From: Sanderia malayensis
Taxonomy: Eukaryota; Cnidaria; Scyphozoa; Semaeostomeae; Pelagiidae
Length of the DNA stretch: 64,000 bases
Assembly: GCA_013076295.1 (NCBI GenBank)
Contig: RQOL01000876.1
Span: 6,126,214-6,190,213 of the forward strand
Reading direction: 5' to 3'
This document shows positions 41,226 to 53,990 of the stretch, in pieces (the stretch's first letter is position 1; each line of letters starts with the position of its first letter). The notes beneath the pieces were generated by a model, which was not told the DNA's origin, made no database searches, and saw nothing but the letters and a program-made list of their open reading frames with translations. Both the position numbers and the translations under genes were made by a program.

Positions 41226-43361
41226 TCAATTTTCCTCAATTTGAAGATGATTTATGCTAGTCTCATCTATAAAGATGATTTCCACATCATCAACAAATCT
41301 AGGCTTTTTTGATGTTCTAACAAAACCATTTTCCGATTCAACATTTTGCTTTCTCTTCCTGTTGTTTTCTTTCTTTGCTTTCTTCAGTGGATGTTTTTCT
41401 TTCTTTGCAACCATTTCATCAGGTACAGACATGGTTCCAAATCCACCTGCTTTGTAAGCTAAACATGTTTTCTTTTCCTTCTTCTTTTGGAATTTCAAGT
41501 TTTTCCTGCTTGTTCTACACTTCTCAGAAACTTTTCTCCCAGCATTACGCACCCTGGCATTGTCTTCCTGCCTCAATGATCTCAATGTGTTTTCACCTGG
41601 CTCAATCCCCAACTTTTCCAAAAGCATATAGTTGCTAGCAGCTCCTGTGTTTGAAACACAAATAGTTTCACAAGCACAAATCACAACTCTTCTCTTACCA
41701 CAAAACGTTGTCTTTGGAATCAGTGACCAAAGGCGACCATTTAAACTTTCATTTTGGTTTTGTGTTAGACCAAGTAAGCATCTTCGAAGAAGCTCAGAAT
41801 CACTTAACCTTTGAAAAATTGGTTGCAATTGTGCCATGAATACATGAGGGAGCCTGTGAATATTTTTATAATTGCTAGAGCCTTTAGCTTTATCCTTCCA
41901 AAAGCGACACCAGGACTCTTTCCCCTTTGGGCAAAAACGATGTTGATGGGAGAGAGGCTTTCCAGGATCTTGTATGAGGTGGTGCTGAATGGCAGTAATG
42001 GCTTTCTTCATCCCTTTTAAATTTCCTTTATTCTGTCTTATGGAAAGACCATAGTAGTTCTGAATCCTCTTAATCAAATCCTTCGTAAGACGTTGTGGAC
42101 CGCCAACATTTTTCCCATCAGAAAGTTTCTGCCCTTTCATCTTTTTCTTATACTCCAGAAGAGCAGCACCCATCCTCTTTTGAATGTGTCCTACACATTC
42201 TTCTTTCTCTATAGGATATGAATCTCCAAATTCTTCTTTAACAGCTCCTAAAACTGTTCCAAAGCAACTGCTGTCCCCATTACCAACAAACTGGGCGTAC
42301 ATTAAACTGCGTTTTTCTATGCTGCGTTTAAATGCAAAAGTTGCCCCTTTCCCTTCCATGCTGCCTGACGAGCCTTTGTGGTTTATGCTGCAATTATCAT
42401 GATGCTTTGCTGCCCACTGTTTATAAGCAGATGACTCTTTGTCCAGCTTATTATAATGGATACATTCATGGCAAACTTGGGACAGTACTTCGTAATCCAA
42501 AACCTCCCCAGTTCTCACAGACAGAATGAACACAACACCTATTTTTGAAGTGTGGCCCCTCTTTTGCCATGTGCCATCTACAGTCACAGCAATTTGTGCC
42601 ACTACTTTTCCATTTTCTAGCCTTCTCAGCTTACTTGGTTCTTCAGTTCTGGTTATTTCCACCAATCTTGCAGCTGCGGCATTCATTTTTTCTTCTGCTT
42701 GAGCAACTAGACTTGTTTCTATGTCTTTCAAATGGCTGTTGTAGGGTTTTTTTGCCACTGGTGGTGGTAAATTCATCCAGGAGCAGACTCTCTTCAATTT
42801 TTCCCTGCTAGATGTTGCTAGGGCCGCTCTTCTATTCACTTCAAATCCTCCCCCTTGGCGAGACACTTTCTTGCTTGACAAAAAGTCCTGCTGAGCCTTA
42901 CAGTTGCTACATTTAATAAACATATGTTCTCCTAGGCCTCTTTTTTTCTTATTAACTTGAAAGATCTTCAAATTTGACTTTGCACTCTTACATTTGGAGC
43001 AAATAGCAAAAGATTCTAGGCACTGTTGAAGAAGTGAAAAGTCTTGGATCTTATTGCCACTGGCTTTTTCAATTTTGCTTGGCTTGCACCTTGACAGACC
43101 AATTCTCTTACCAACATTTCTTGTGATGATTTTATCATCAAGTGTTTGAAAATCTGTATTCAACAACTTTTCTGCTGACATGTTTCTAACTTCTATTGGA
43201 AACTTATGTGTTGTTGGTGTTCCTGGTCCCATTTGGCTTGCTTTAGGCCTATCAGCATCACCTTCACTTCTACAGCTAGCCAAGGAAGATTCTTCACGAA
43301 CAATTTCCCATTTCTGTTTGCCATGAAATCCCTTTCTTTTCTTTGTTGACAATCGTGGCAT
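41226..43361 (-). CDS. Mutator-like transposase (711 residues, intact)
   Basis: One uninterrupted frame from MPRLSTKKRKGF. A C4 zinc-ribbon-like region lies around residues 121-154 (CSKC...CSNC). The catalytic domain begins near 255 with VAVTVDG-like sequence (VTVDGTWQKRGH, candidate Asp about 262). CSINHKGSSGSMEGKGA follows, then VGNGDSSCF (candidate Asp about 363), KEECVGHIQKRMG and NQNESLNGRLWSLIPK (candidate Glu about 538). The C-terminus is rich in Lys/Arg, a likely nuclear signal. These blocks match the Mutator-like transposase domain found in many invertebrate genomes. It would bind the terminal repeats and excise and reinsert the element. No frameshift or stop is visible. Confidence 0.85.
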   Translation of the reverse strand: MPRLSTKKRKGFHGKQKWEIVREESSLASCRSEGDADRPKASQMGPGTPTTHKFPIEVRNMSAEKLLNTDFQTLDDKIITRNVGKRIGLSRCKPSKIEKASGNKIQDFSLLQQCLESFAICSKCKSAKSNLKIFQVNKKKRGLGEHMFIKCSNCKAQQDFLSSKKVSRQGGGFEVNRRAALATSSREKLKRVCSWMNLPPPVAKKPYNSHLKDIETSLVAQAEEKMNAAAARLVEITRTEEPSKLRRLENGKVVAQIAVTVDGTWQKRGHTSKIGVVFILSVRTGEVLDYEVLSQVCHECIHYNKLDKESSAYKQWAAKHHDNCSINHKGSSGSMEGKGATFAFKRSIEKRSLMYAQFVGNGDSSCFGTVLGAVKEEFGDSYPIEKEECVGHIQKRMGAALLEYKKKMKGQKLSDGKNVGGPQRLTKDLIKRIQNYYGLSIRQNKGNLKGMKKAITAIQHHLIQDPGKPLSHQHRFCPKGKESWCRFWKDKAKGSSNYKNIHRLPHVFMAQLQPIFQRLSDSELLRRCLLGLTQNQNESLNGRLWSLIPKTTFCGKRRVVICACETICVSNTGAASNYMLLEKLGIEPGENTLRSLRQEDNARVRNAGRKVSEKCRTSRKNLKFQKKKEKKTCLAYKAGGFGTMSVPDEMVAKKEKHPLKKAKKENNRKRKQNVESENGFVRTSKKPRFVDDVEIIFIDETSINHLQIEEN

Positions 43362-43756
43362 TTTTTGTCATAACAATGATTCAAAAAGATAACAAGAACC
43401 AAACCAAACATTCACAAAATTTTTATCGTCAGTTTTTTTGAGATTTCTCGAAGTCGAATGGCATTCTGGGGAAAGCCCTGAGAGTGGTTTATCTTGCCTC
43501 TCTGAAGGAGCATTTTAAAAAAAGAAGCGGGAGATTACTTTGGGGGTTTTCTGATACCAAAACCCTGCGTAACTAGGGCCGAAAAACAAAGGACTTTGGT
43601 TGCTTAGGGAAAAAATTTCTATATCAGCACTGGAAACTTAATTTTTTGGCATAAATGGAATGTCTTACAAGGACAGCTTTTTCACAATCAATAAAGTAAC
43701 CCTTTATGAGCATCTTGCTACAAGAAAAAAAAATGACCAAAAATTTTTTTCTTCTG

Positions 43757-43776
43757 AAATTTTCTGTGTACTGCCA
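43757..43776. repeat. Right terminal inverted repeat of Mutator-like element
   Basis: Reads AAATTTTCTGTGTACTGCCA on the plus strand, the inverse complement of the left end with one mismatch. Confidence 0.85.
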
Positions 43777-44021
43777 GTATTTTAAAATTAACACCTTATT
43801 TGGTAATTATTCTCGGACCGTCCACGGGCCATTTCGTCCGGGTGCCAATTTGCGATTTTCACCCATTTTATAATGTTTTGTCTTTAGCCAAACCTACTGC
43901 CCTTCCTTGTAATGAATAGGGCAAAGATTACGATTGTAATGTTGCTGCATTTGAACTTTACTTATTTCCAGTCCTTCAATTGCATAAATATAAATATCGT
44001 CTATTGTAACGCAAAGTTCCT

Positions 44022-44400
44022 TTAGAGGTACTCACTTGGAGAGTTATGATCAAACCGCTCATGGCGACCATTTTGAAAAACAACGTCTTCAGGTAAAGCA
44101 GCTGATCTGCCAAATATAACATTGTACGGCACGCAATTTGTAACTTTACTGATTGTAGTATTTAAAGCAAAAACAAGTCGATGGAGAATTTTGCGCCATT
44201 GAGTCCGTTGAATACGACGATGCAAGAAAATTGATCTTAACATGTCTTTGACAGTGCGCATGTTCCTCTCGGCAAAGCCATTGCCTTGGCTGTGATACGC
44301 TGATGATGTTCTTTTTTCGATGCCAGCGTCGTACAAATGTGCCGTCCACATTAGAGCCTTGATCGGAAAGTAAATACAAAGGAATGCAGCTCACATACAT
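44022..44400 (-). pseudogene. Integrase core fragment, unit U4
   Basis: Same two-frame rve fragment, with an IQRTQW variant. Confidence 0.8.
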
Positions 44401-44409
44401 CCAATTGTG

Positions 44410-45860
44410 GCAAATCCAAAAGGAACAGGTTCAAACGTTCACTTTTGGATTGGAATGAGGCTACCAAGTATCATATCACTTTGCAAATTTTTCATTGGAT
44501 AAAGTGTAAACTTGTTGAAACAATAAACAACGTGACGTGCCATACTAGACGCTGGGCAGGGCAAGACCACGAGCACGATTACGCACGGTGAAGTGGCATT
44601 TTTGACTTGTTGTTGGAAGCATCAGGTGAAAAGAAGAAAGTTTTCTAGCTGTATGCTTATGCAACTAATACAACAATTATATTACTTCATTTTTTTGGAA
44701 AATGCAAGTTTGAGAAATTTGATGAAACAAGATCGAACATTGAAGTCACAATGTTTGCTTGAGTGGTTTCAAAACCAATGTTTCTTTATTTTACTGCGTT
44801 CAATCCTGAAAATTAAATCCAAGGTTTTTTATGTCGAAGAGTTAAAAAACGTGAATAGTCAATAAAATTAGTTATTGTTTTTTGGTCAAGCTCAACTTTT
44901 AGGATCGCAAGTTTGACTTTTAATTGATATTACTTTCTTCGCTTTCTGGATAATACAGTGAAATAAAAGCCATCTGTCGCGAGTCACCTCAAGGTTCCTT
45001 TGATTAGGATTTGCTACAAAAACAGGTCGTTTCTCTATATTTGATATATTTGAATGTTATCATTTGTATTTGACATTTCTTATTGACATTTACGTTTCAT
45101 AGCTTGATTTTGGAATTTCAGCAATAATACATTTCAGCAAATTATTCTTTATCAAGAGAAGGTGTACGCTCAGTTTGAAGATCAAAGATAAAGATCAAAG
45201 ATCTCTTCTGTTTGCATGCATTCATTTTAATGAACCTTTCCCCACGACAAGAAAGGCACTCCTGTGTTCTTGTCGAAATAAAAATGGCCTTTTGGGGTCT
45301 TCTCGATTAGGGCAACGAATAAAAGTTAATAACCAGCAGATACGCCAACCAAATGGCGTTTTCTCAATGTTTCTGAGAGGTCTAACTGCACTGCAGCAAA
45401 GATTACCGCCATTGATGAATTGATAATAAAGCCAGCATGCGGCTAAACGGAGGAGGATTTAAGGCCACGCGCAGGCTAGAATCCGACAAACATCTTCACA
45501 TAAAAACAAACACATCTTCACAAGATTTTTTCTCGAGAAGGACTCGTTCCGCTACGCAGCAGCAACAACAGCAAGCGGCTTTGAACATCTAGAGAACGTT
45601 AGATATGTAAAGGTTGACTATACATATCTAACGTTCAATAAACTTTGAGGAATTTTTTAATCCAACTTAACAGCTCCTCGACATAGCAAGCCCTTAATGG
45701 CAATATATAATAATCCGAACCTACGTAAAACGGGCGGTACGTGTCAAATCAAAACAAACTCAAGTAGAAATGTTGGTCATAATAATTAAAAAGAGAACGT
45801 GAGTAAGGTACATGAATTTGCAATCAGCTATTTAACTACATGTTGTTCATGCATTACACA
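44410..45860. other. Non-coding interval of U4
   Basis: No gene supported. It includes the weak gag-like plus-strand stretch at 44593-44865 and the precursor 3' flank hairpin at 45594-45636. From about 43.8 kb on, this unit is nearly identical to U5. Confidence 0.5.
45594..45636. repeat. Perfect 16-bp-arm hairpin, U4
   Basis: Arms 45594-45609 and 45621-45636, same sequence as in U3. Confidence 0.92.
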
Positions 45861-45869
45861 GCAGCCAAT

Positions 45870-46608
45870 CTATTTTCCCCAGGGTCTGAAGCTAAATCTT
45901 CTGAAGCGGTATCTTCTGTAGCTGATGCGTCTGAAGCGGTATCTTCTGTAGCTGATGCGCCTGAAGCGATATCTTCTGTAGCTGATGCGCCTGAAGCTAA
46001 CACGTCTCAAGCGAACACGTCTGAAGCTAACTCGCCTGAAGCTGACACGCCTGAAGCTGACACGTCTGAAGCTGACACGTCTGAAGAAGGGTTTTGGGTC
46101 TGCTTGATCGGACAAATCTTCATTTGGATTTCCTGGCAGAACCAATGGTCAAATATTTAGTTAACGCAACGTTAATTGCGCTGATTAAATTTACATATTG
46201 AATTATATAATTGACTTACTGTTTTCTATTTCAGTCTCATCTTCATCCTCATTTGGCTCTTCTGACTCATCTGCATCGGACTCAGATTCTGGATCAGCAT
46301 CGGACTGAGATTCTGGACCAGCATCAACATCGCCATCAGATTCAGCATCGGATTCGGCATTAGGGGCTTCTTTTGCTTGATCTTGCTGTTCCTCTGCCGC
46401 ACCTACAAGATAAAACAACATTTCATCGAACTTTTCCGCCCAACGTATCTATCATACAAGTCAGTAGCTATGATAATATACAAAACAAATATAGTACAGT
46501 TGACGATTTTATGAAAAGGCGATAGAGAAAGATTAATAACGCCGTAAATTTACCGAGTTGGCAGAAAACCAATCCGAGCAGAAGGATTGCCAAGAAAATT
46601 GACTTCAT
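45870..46608 (-). CDS. Secreted repeat precursor, copy 4
   Basis: Exons 46554-46608, 46220-46402 and 45870-46132; about 166 residues. Same plan as copy 3, with 14 pentads; the last reads RPWGK instead of RRWGK. The acceptor of intron 2 is CAGGAA, so only the first AG is usable, and the linker starts RNPNED. Exon 2 has an Asn substitution (EAPNAE). Confidence 0.72.
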
Positions 46609-46994
46609 CTTCAGCTTGAATGAGCCACAAACCAATCTGTCAATTCAAATGAAAAGAAAAAAGTATACATAAATTGTACTGCACATTAAATCGTGCAGAC
46701 GAAGAGCTATTTAACAAGTTCAATTTTTTGTAAAAAATTACAAACCTGTGTGCAGTAAAACTATGCTTTCACCGAAACGATTAGTGGAGTGACTTGATTG
46801 GCAATGTGCAGTGAAATTTATGTGCCACTAAACAATAGAAAATTCTAATCTTCATTGGAATAACAGAGGAACAACTTCGCAGAGCTTCTCCCTCAAAACA
46901 AAGCAGTAACCAAGTGACAAATATACAAACAAATGCAAGCATAATTGCATTTGTTGCCTCTTTGATGTAAAATCAAACCCTTTTTCTCCTACCC

Positions 46995-48651
46995 GATTCT
47001 GAGGCCTCGATTCCTGGCTACCACATTATCAGAAACGACCGTAATATAAACGGTGCTGGGGTAGCTATTTACATTAAAGACACCGTACCTAGTCCGGTAA
47101 TGAAGTACAAATGCGACGATTTAGAACTTTTATGCTTGGAAATTATGCAAAACATTCCAAACCATTTTTCCTAGCATGCTGGTATCGACCCCCAAAATCT
47201 GGGAATGATACAAGAAGCTTTGAAAACCTAAGAAACCTTTTATCCATTCTGGATGAAGAAGAAAAGGAAATAATCCTTATCGGTGATGCAAACTGTGACT
47301 TTAAAAACAACACCAAATACCCAAATACAAAAAGCCTCAGAAGTATCCACAGAGAACTTCATCTGACTCAATTAGTCAAGGATTATACAAGAGTAGCAAT
47401 TGTACAAGCTGGCGAAAATAACACCAGAACTACGAAAAGCTTGATAGACCATTTCTCTTGTAACAAACCTAACTTAATTATCAAACGTGATGTACTAGAA
47501 ACCGGTATGGTAGATCATTCCTTGGTTTATGGGATAAAAAAAATAGGAACAAAAAAGCTAAAATGGAAGAACCCAAAATATGTAGAGACCAGGAACCTTA
47601 AAAAATATAACAAACTCGCGTTTCAGTATGATCTCCAAAAAATTAACTGGGAGCAAATTCTCTTCCCCTTATATCATGAACCAAGTGAAATGGTTCAATT
47701 ATTTCAAGAAATATCTGAGACAAATTTGGAAATTTATGCACCGCTTAAAAAATTTCGGGTACGTGATGAACATGCTCCATGGTTATCTCCGTCACTAAGA
47801 GATTTGATAAGAAGGAGAAACCGAGCAAAATGGGAAGCTGTAGGGAAGCCCGAGCTATGGCCTGAGTACAAACTGTTGCGTAATGAAACTACTAATGAAG
47901 TAAACAAAGCAATAGAAGGCTATTACAATGGGTGATAGACGAAAACGAAGGTAAACCTGAGAAAATGTGCAAGACCATAAATAAAGTCTTGGGTAAGACG
48001 AAGGATATGAAATCGATTAACAGTCTAAAGGCAAAGAATAAGATATGAACTGAGAATCGGGAAATAGCAAATGCCTTCAATGGTCACTTCGTTTCGGTTG
48101 TACATGAAATTGCTCAAAAGTAGAAAGTAAAGTAGGTGATGATCCAATCAAACACATAAAACAAAACATTCAAACTAGATTTTCGTTCAAAGAAAGAACC
48201 TTGGATGGCGTTTTGCTCTCACTACAGCAGCTAAAATGGCAAGGCAAGTGGACCGGATAAAGTACCTACCACGCTTGTCAAAGATGCATCTGAGCAAATC
48301 GCTTTACCTTTAGCAATGATCTTGAAAGTCTCTCTAGATAATGGTATATTCTTGAACTGTGGAAATTAGCGAGGGTAGCACCGATTTATAAATCAAGAGC
48401 GAGAGATGATGAAAATAATTATAGACCAATCTCTGTTGCTGGCATCTTTTCTAGAATTTTTGAAAAAAATCACTGATGACCAGCTTTTCGAGTATCCTGA
48501 TGCAAATATCACCCTTACTAAAAATCAATATGCCTTTCAGAAATTTCATTCGACGATTACTTCAATGTTTGGCAGTAAAGATTATTGGTTGCAAAATGTC
48601 GACAATCGGAATGTCAACATGACTTTATTTCTTGACCTAAAACATTATTGA
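46995..48651 (+). pseudogene. LINE-B ORF2 remnant, unit U5
   Basis: Starts abruptly at the deletion junction (DSEASIPGYH). The frame 47111-47935 holds ACWYRPP, ILIGDANCD, TGMVDHSLVYG and the APWLSPSLRDLI linker. The RT finger frame 48406-48651 ends at LTLFLDLK-type sequence. Confidence 0.83.
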
Positions 48652-48657
48652 TTATTC

Positions 48658-48719
48658 AACAATAGATTATTGATCGAACAATAGATCATTCAATAATCTA
48701 TTGTTCCATCACCGGTGAT
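48658..48719. repeat. Hairpin plus 12-bp palindrome, unit U5
   Basis: Arms 48658-48673 and 48690-48705 are perfect, and ATCACCGGTGAT follows. Confidence 0.9.
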
Positions 48720-49293
48720 GATTGGTTGTTTTTGCACTATACCGATCATTCACCTCTTTTCTGATTGGCCAATTTCGATCCTCTTCTGGGTATAATAATT
48801 TGTTAGGTTTTCATTTTCGTTCTCCTTCTGACGTACTATTCCGATGAGTGTATTATGTTTCAAAGCTATTTTGATTTACATTATGATTTCAGTTATCATT
48901 TTGCAGTTTGACCATTCGGTTGGTACTGCCTGGTGTACCGGCCCCACAATTTGCACGGCAAATCGGGACAATCGACCGTAAAAGCTTATTCATACTCAAG
49001 CAATCCGGGCCGGTAGGCTAACCGCCCAATTTCTTGAGATAACATTAAGTATTTTAAAATTAACACCTTATTTGGTAATTATTCTCGGACCGTCCACGGG
49101 CCATTTCGTCCGGGTGCCAATTTGCGGTTTTCACCCATTTTATAATGTTTTGTTTTTAGCCAAACCTACTGCCCTTCATTGTAATGAATAGGGCAAAGAT
49201 TACGATTGTAATGTTGCTGCACTTGAACTTTACTTATTTCCAGTCCTTCAATTGCATGAATATAAATATCGTCTATTGTAACGCAAAGTTCCT

Positions 49294-49672
49294 TTAGAGG
49301 TACTCACTTGGAGAGTTATGATCAAACCGCTCATGGCGACCATTTTGAAAAACAACGTCTTCAGGTAAAGCAGCTGATCTGCCAAATATAACATTGTACG
49401 GCACGCAATTTGTAGCTTTACTGATTGTAGTATTTAAAGCAAAAACAAGTCGATGGAGAATTTTGCGCCATTGAGTCTGTTGAATACGACGATGCAAGAA
49501 AATTGATCTTAACATGTCTTTGACAGTGCGCATGTTCCTCTTGGCAAAGCCATTGCCTTGGCTGTGATACGCTGATGATGTTCTTTTTTCGATGCCAGCG
49601 TCGTACAAATGTGCCGTCCACATTAGAGCCTTGATCGGAAAGTAAATACAAAGGAATGCAGTTCACATACAT
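49294..49672 (-). pseudogene. Integrase core fragment, unit U5
   Basis: Same two-frame fragment; the Glu segment reads FAKRN, so the catalytic Glu has become Lys. Confidence 0.8.
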
Positions 49673-49679
49673 CCAATTG

Positions 49680-51130
49680 TGGTAAATCCAAAAGGAAGAG
49701 GTTCAAACGTTCACTTTTGGATTGGAATGAGGCTACCAAGTATCATATCACTTTGCAAATTTTTCATTGGATAAAATGTAAACTTGTTGAAACAATAAAC
49801 AACGTGACGTGCCATACTAGACGCTGGGCAGGGCAAGACCACGAGCACGATTACGCACGGTGAAGTGGCATTTTTGACTTGTTGTTGGAAGCATCAGGTG
49901 AAAAGAAGAAAGTTTTCTAGCTGTATGCTTATGCAACTAATACAACAATTATATTACTTCATTTTTTTGGAAAATGCAAGTTTGAGAAATTTGATGAAAC
50001 AAGATCGAACATTGAAGTCACAATGTTTGCTTGAGTGGTTTCAAAACCAATGTTTCTTTATTTTACTGCGTTCAATCCTGAAAATTAAATCCAAGGTTTT
50101 TTATGTCGAAGAGTTAAAAAACGTGAATAGTCAATAAAATTAGTTATTGTTTTTTGTTCAAGCTCAACTTTTATGATCGCAAGTTTGACTTTTAATTGAT
50201 ATTACTTTCTTCGCTTTCTGGATAATACAGTGAAATAAAAGCCATCTGTCGCGAGTCACCTCAAGGTTCCTTTGATTAGGATTTGCTACAAAAACAGGTC
50301 GTTTCTCTATATTTGATATATTTGAATGTTATCATTTGTATTTGACATTTCTTATTGACATTTACGTTTCATAGCTTGATTTTGGAATTTCAGCAATAAT
50401 ACATTTCAGCAAATTATTCTTTATCAAGAGAAGGTGTACGCTCAGTTTGAAGATCAAAGATAAAGATCAAAGATCTCTTCTGTTTGCATGCATTCATTTT
50501 AATGAACCTTTCCCCACGACAAGAAAGGCACTCCTGTGTTCTTGTCGAAATAAAAATGGCCTTTTGGGGTCTTCTCGATTAGGGCAACGAATAAAAGTTA
50601 ATAACCAGCAGATACGCCAACCAAATGGCGTTTTCTCAATGTTTCTGAGAGGTCTAACTGCACTGCAGCAAAGATTACCGCCATTGATGAATTGATAATA
50701 AAGCCAGCATGCGGCTAAACGGAGGAGGATTTAAGGCCACGCGCAGGCTAGAATCCGACAAACATCTTCACATAAAAACAAACACATCTTCACAAGATTT
50801 TTTCTCGAGAAGGACTCGTTCCGCTACGCAGCAGCAACAACAGCAAGCGGCTTTGAACATCTAGAGAACGTTAGATATGTAAAGGTTGACTATACATATC
50901 TAACGTTCAATAAACTTTGAGGAATTTTTTAATCCAACTTAACAGCTCCTCGACATAGCAAGCCCTTAATGGCAATATATAATAATCCGAACCTACGTAA
51001 AACGGGCGGTACGTGTCAAATCAAAACAAACTCAAGTAGAAATGTTGGTCATAATAATTAAAAAGAGAACGTGAGTAAGGTACATGAATTTGCAATCAGC
51101 TATTTAACTACATGTTGTTCATGCATTACA
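49680..51130. other. Non-coding interval of U5
   Basis: Near-identical to 44410-45860, including the hairpin at 50866-50908. No gene supported. Confidence 0.5.
50866..50908. repeat. Perfect 16-bp-arm hairpin, U5
   Basis: Arms 50866-50881 and 50893-50908. Confidence 0.92.
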
Positions 51131-51141
51131 CAGCAGCCAAT

Positions 51142-51880
51142 CTATTTTCCCCAGGGTCTGAAGCTAAATCTTCTGAAGCGGTATCTTCTGTAGCTGATGC
51201 GTCTGAAGCGGTATCTTCTGTAGCTGATGCGCCTGAAGCGATATCTTCTGTAGCTGATGCGCCTGAAGCTAACACGTCTCAAGCGAACACGTCTGAAGCT
51301 AACTCGCCTGAAGCTGACACGCCTGAAGCTGACACGTCTGAAGCTGACACGTCTGAAGAAGGGTTTTGGGTCTGCTTGATCGGACAAATCTTCATTTGGA
51401 TTTCCTGGCAGAACCAATGGTCAAATATTTAGTTAACGCAACGTTAATTGCGCTGATTAAATTTACATATTGAATTATATAATTGACTTACTGTTTTCTA
51501 TTTCAGTCTCATCTTCATCCTCATTTGGCTCTTCTGACTCATCTGCATCGGACTCAGATTCTGGATCAGCATCGGACTGAGATTCTGGACCAGCATCAAC
51601 ATCGCCATCAGATTCAGCATCGGATTCGGCATTAGGGGCTTCTTTTGCTTGATCTTGCTGTTCCTCTGCCGCACCTACAAGATAAAACAACATTTCATCG
51701 AACTTTTCCGCCCAACGTATCTATCATACAAGTCAGTAGCTATGATAATATACAAAACAAATATAGTACAGTTGACGATTTTATGAAAAGGCGATAGAGA
51801 AAGATTAATAACGCCGTAAATTTACCGAGTTGGCAGAAAACCAATCCGAGCAGAAGGATTGCCAAGAAAATTGACTTCAT
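51142..51880 (-). CDS. Secreted repeat precursor, copy 5
   Basis: Exons 51826-51880, 51492-51674 and 51142-51404; about 166 residues, with protein sequence the same as copy 4 in all parts compared, including the RPWGK end. It is either a very recent duplicate or an assembly duplicate. Confidence 0.72.
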
Positions 51881-52266
51881 CTTCAGCTTGAATGAGCCAC
51901 AAACCAATCTGTCAATTCAAATGAAAAGAAAAAAGTATACATAAATTGTACTGCACATTAAATCGTGCAGACGAAGAGCTATTTAACAAGTTCAATTTTT
52001 TGTAAAAAATTACAAACCTGTGTGCAGTAAAACTATGCTTTCACCGAAACGATTAGTGGAGTGACTTGATTGGCAATGTGCAGTGAAATTTATGTGCCAC
52101 TAAACAATAGAAAATTCTAATCTTCATTGGAATAACAGAGGAACAACTTCGCAGAGCTTCTCCCTCAAAACAAAGCAGTAACCAAGTGACAAATATACAA
52201 ACAAATGCAAGCATAATTGCATTTGTTGCCTCTTTGATGTAAAATCAAACCCTTTTTCTCCTACCC

Positions 52267-53923
52267 GATTCTGAGGCCTCGATTCCTGGCTACCACATTA
52301 TCAGAAACGACCGTAATATAAACGGTGCTGGGGTAGCTATTTACATTAAAGACACCGTACCTAGTCCGGTAATGAAGTACAAATGCGACGATTTAGAACT
52401 TTTATGCTTGGAAATTATGCAAAACATTCCAAACCATTTTTCCTAGCATGCTGGTATCGACCCCCAAAATCTGGGAATGATACAAGAAGCTTTGAAAACC
52501 TAAGAAACCTTTTATCCATTCTGGATGAAGAAGAAAAGGAAATAATCCTTATCGGTGATGCAAACTGTGACTTTAAAAACAACACCAAATACCCAAATAC
52601 AAAAAGCCTCAGAAGTATCCACAGAGAACTTCATCTGACTCAATTAGTCAAGGATTATACAAGAGTAGCAATTGTACAAGCTGGCGAAAATAACACCAGA
52701 ACTACGAAAAGCTTGATAGACCATTTCTCTTGTAACAAACCTAACTTAATTATCAAACGTGATGTACTAGAAACCGGTATGGTAGATCATTCCTTGGTTT
52801 ATGGGATAAAAAAAATAGGAACAAAAAAGCTAAAATGGAAGAACCCAAAATATGTAGAGACCAGGAACCTTAAAAAATATAACAAACTCGCGTTTCAGTA
52901 TGATCTCCAAAAAATTAACTGGGAGCAAATTCTCTTCCCCTTATATCATGAACCAAGTGAAATGGTTCAATTATTTCAAGAAATATCTGAGACAAATTTG
53001 GAAATTTATGCACCGCTTAAAAAATTTCGGGTACGTGATGAACATGCTCCATGGTTATCTCCGTCACTAAGAGATTTGATAAGAAGGAGAAACCGAGCAA
53101 AATGGGAAGCTGTAGGGAAGCCCGAGCTATGGCCTGAGTACAAACTGTTGCGTAATGAAACTACTAATGAAGTAAACAAAGCAATAGAAGGCTATTACAA
53201 TGGGTGATAGACGAAAACGAAGGTAAACCTGAGAAAATGTGCAAGACCATAAATAAAGTCTTGGGTAAGACGAAGGATATGAAATCGATTAACAGTCTAA
53301 AGGCAAAGAATAAGATATGAACTGAGAATCGGGAAATAGCAAATGCCTTCAATGGTCACTTCGTTTCGGTTGTACATGAAATTGCTCAAAAGTAGAAAGT
53401 AAAGTAGGTGATGATCCAATCAAACACATAAAACAAAACATTCAAACTAGATTTTCGTTCAAAGAAAGAACCTTGGATGGCGTTTTGCTCTCACTACAGC
53501 AGCTAAAATGGCAAGGCAAGTGGACCGGATAAAGTACCTACCACGCTTGTCAAAGATGCATCTGAGCAAATCGCTTTACCTTTAGCAATGATCTTGAAAG
53601 TCTCTCTAGATAATGGTATATTCTTGAACTGTGGAAATTAGCGAGGGTAGCACCGATTTATAAATCAAGAGCGAGAGATGATGAAAATAATTATAGACCA
53701 ATCTCTGTTGTTGGCATCTTTTCTAGAATTTTTGAAAAAAATCACTGATGACCAGCTTTTCGAGTATCCTGATGCAAATATCACCTTTACTAAAATCAAT
53801 ATGCCTTTCAGAAATTTCATTCGACGATTACTTCAATGTTTGGCAGTAAAGATTATTGGCTGCAAAATGTCGACAATCGGAATGTCAACATGACTTTATT
53901 TCTTGACCTAAAACATTATTGAT
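52267..53923 (+). pseudogene. LINE-B ORF2 remnant, unit U6
   Basis: The frame 52383-53207 matches the U5 endonuclease frame. A lost A near 53793 shifts the RT finger frame relative to U5. Confidence 0.83.
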
Positions 53924-53928
53924 TATTC

Positions 53929-53990
53929 AACAATAGATTATTGATCGAACAATAGATCATTCAATAATCTATTGTTCCATCACCGGTGAT
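53929..53990. repeat. Hairpin plus 12-bp palindrome, unit U6
   Basis: Arms 53929-53944 and 53961-53976 are perfect, and ATCACCGGTGAT follows. Confidence 0.9.

Larger units (their letters stand above)
40617..43777 (-). mobile_element. Mutator-like DNA transposon, 3.16 kb, potentially autonomous
   Basis: The insertion is bounded by inverted ends: TGGCAGTACACAGATAATTT at 40619-40638 and its complement at 43757-43776 with one mismatch. It interrupts the unit sequence gagata-acattaa-gtatttt; the 7 bases acattaa are missing and no duplication is seen. A single minus-strand transposase gene fills the centre. Left of it, 40640-41225 is non-coding 3' sequence; right of it, 43362-43756 is 5' flank with no ORF. 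Confidence 0.85.
37266..46645. repeat. Array unit U4 (with Mutator-like insertion)
   Basis: 9.38 kb between precursor start codons; about 6.22 kb without the transposon. Shares with U5-U7 the loss of 22 bp after gatgagtgt (40424). Confidence 0.85.
46646..51917. repeat. Array unit U5 (deleted form, 5.27 kb)
   Basis: Spacing to the next copy is 5272 bp. LINE-B ORF1 and the start of ORF2 are missing. The junction ctaccc/gattctgagg at 46994/46995 removes a stretch equal to 37616-38575 of U4. Confidence 0.88.

Noticed and set aside
44593..44865. Plus-strand 90-codon ORF conserved in U4-U7
   Set aside because: Weakly reminiscent of gag in an alternative frame but lacks zinc knuckle or other diagnostic residues. 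Conservation follows from recent duplication.
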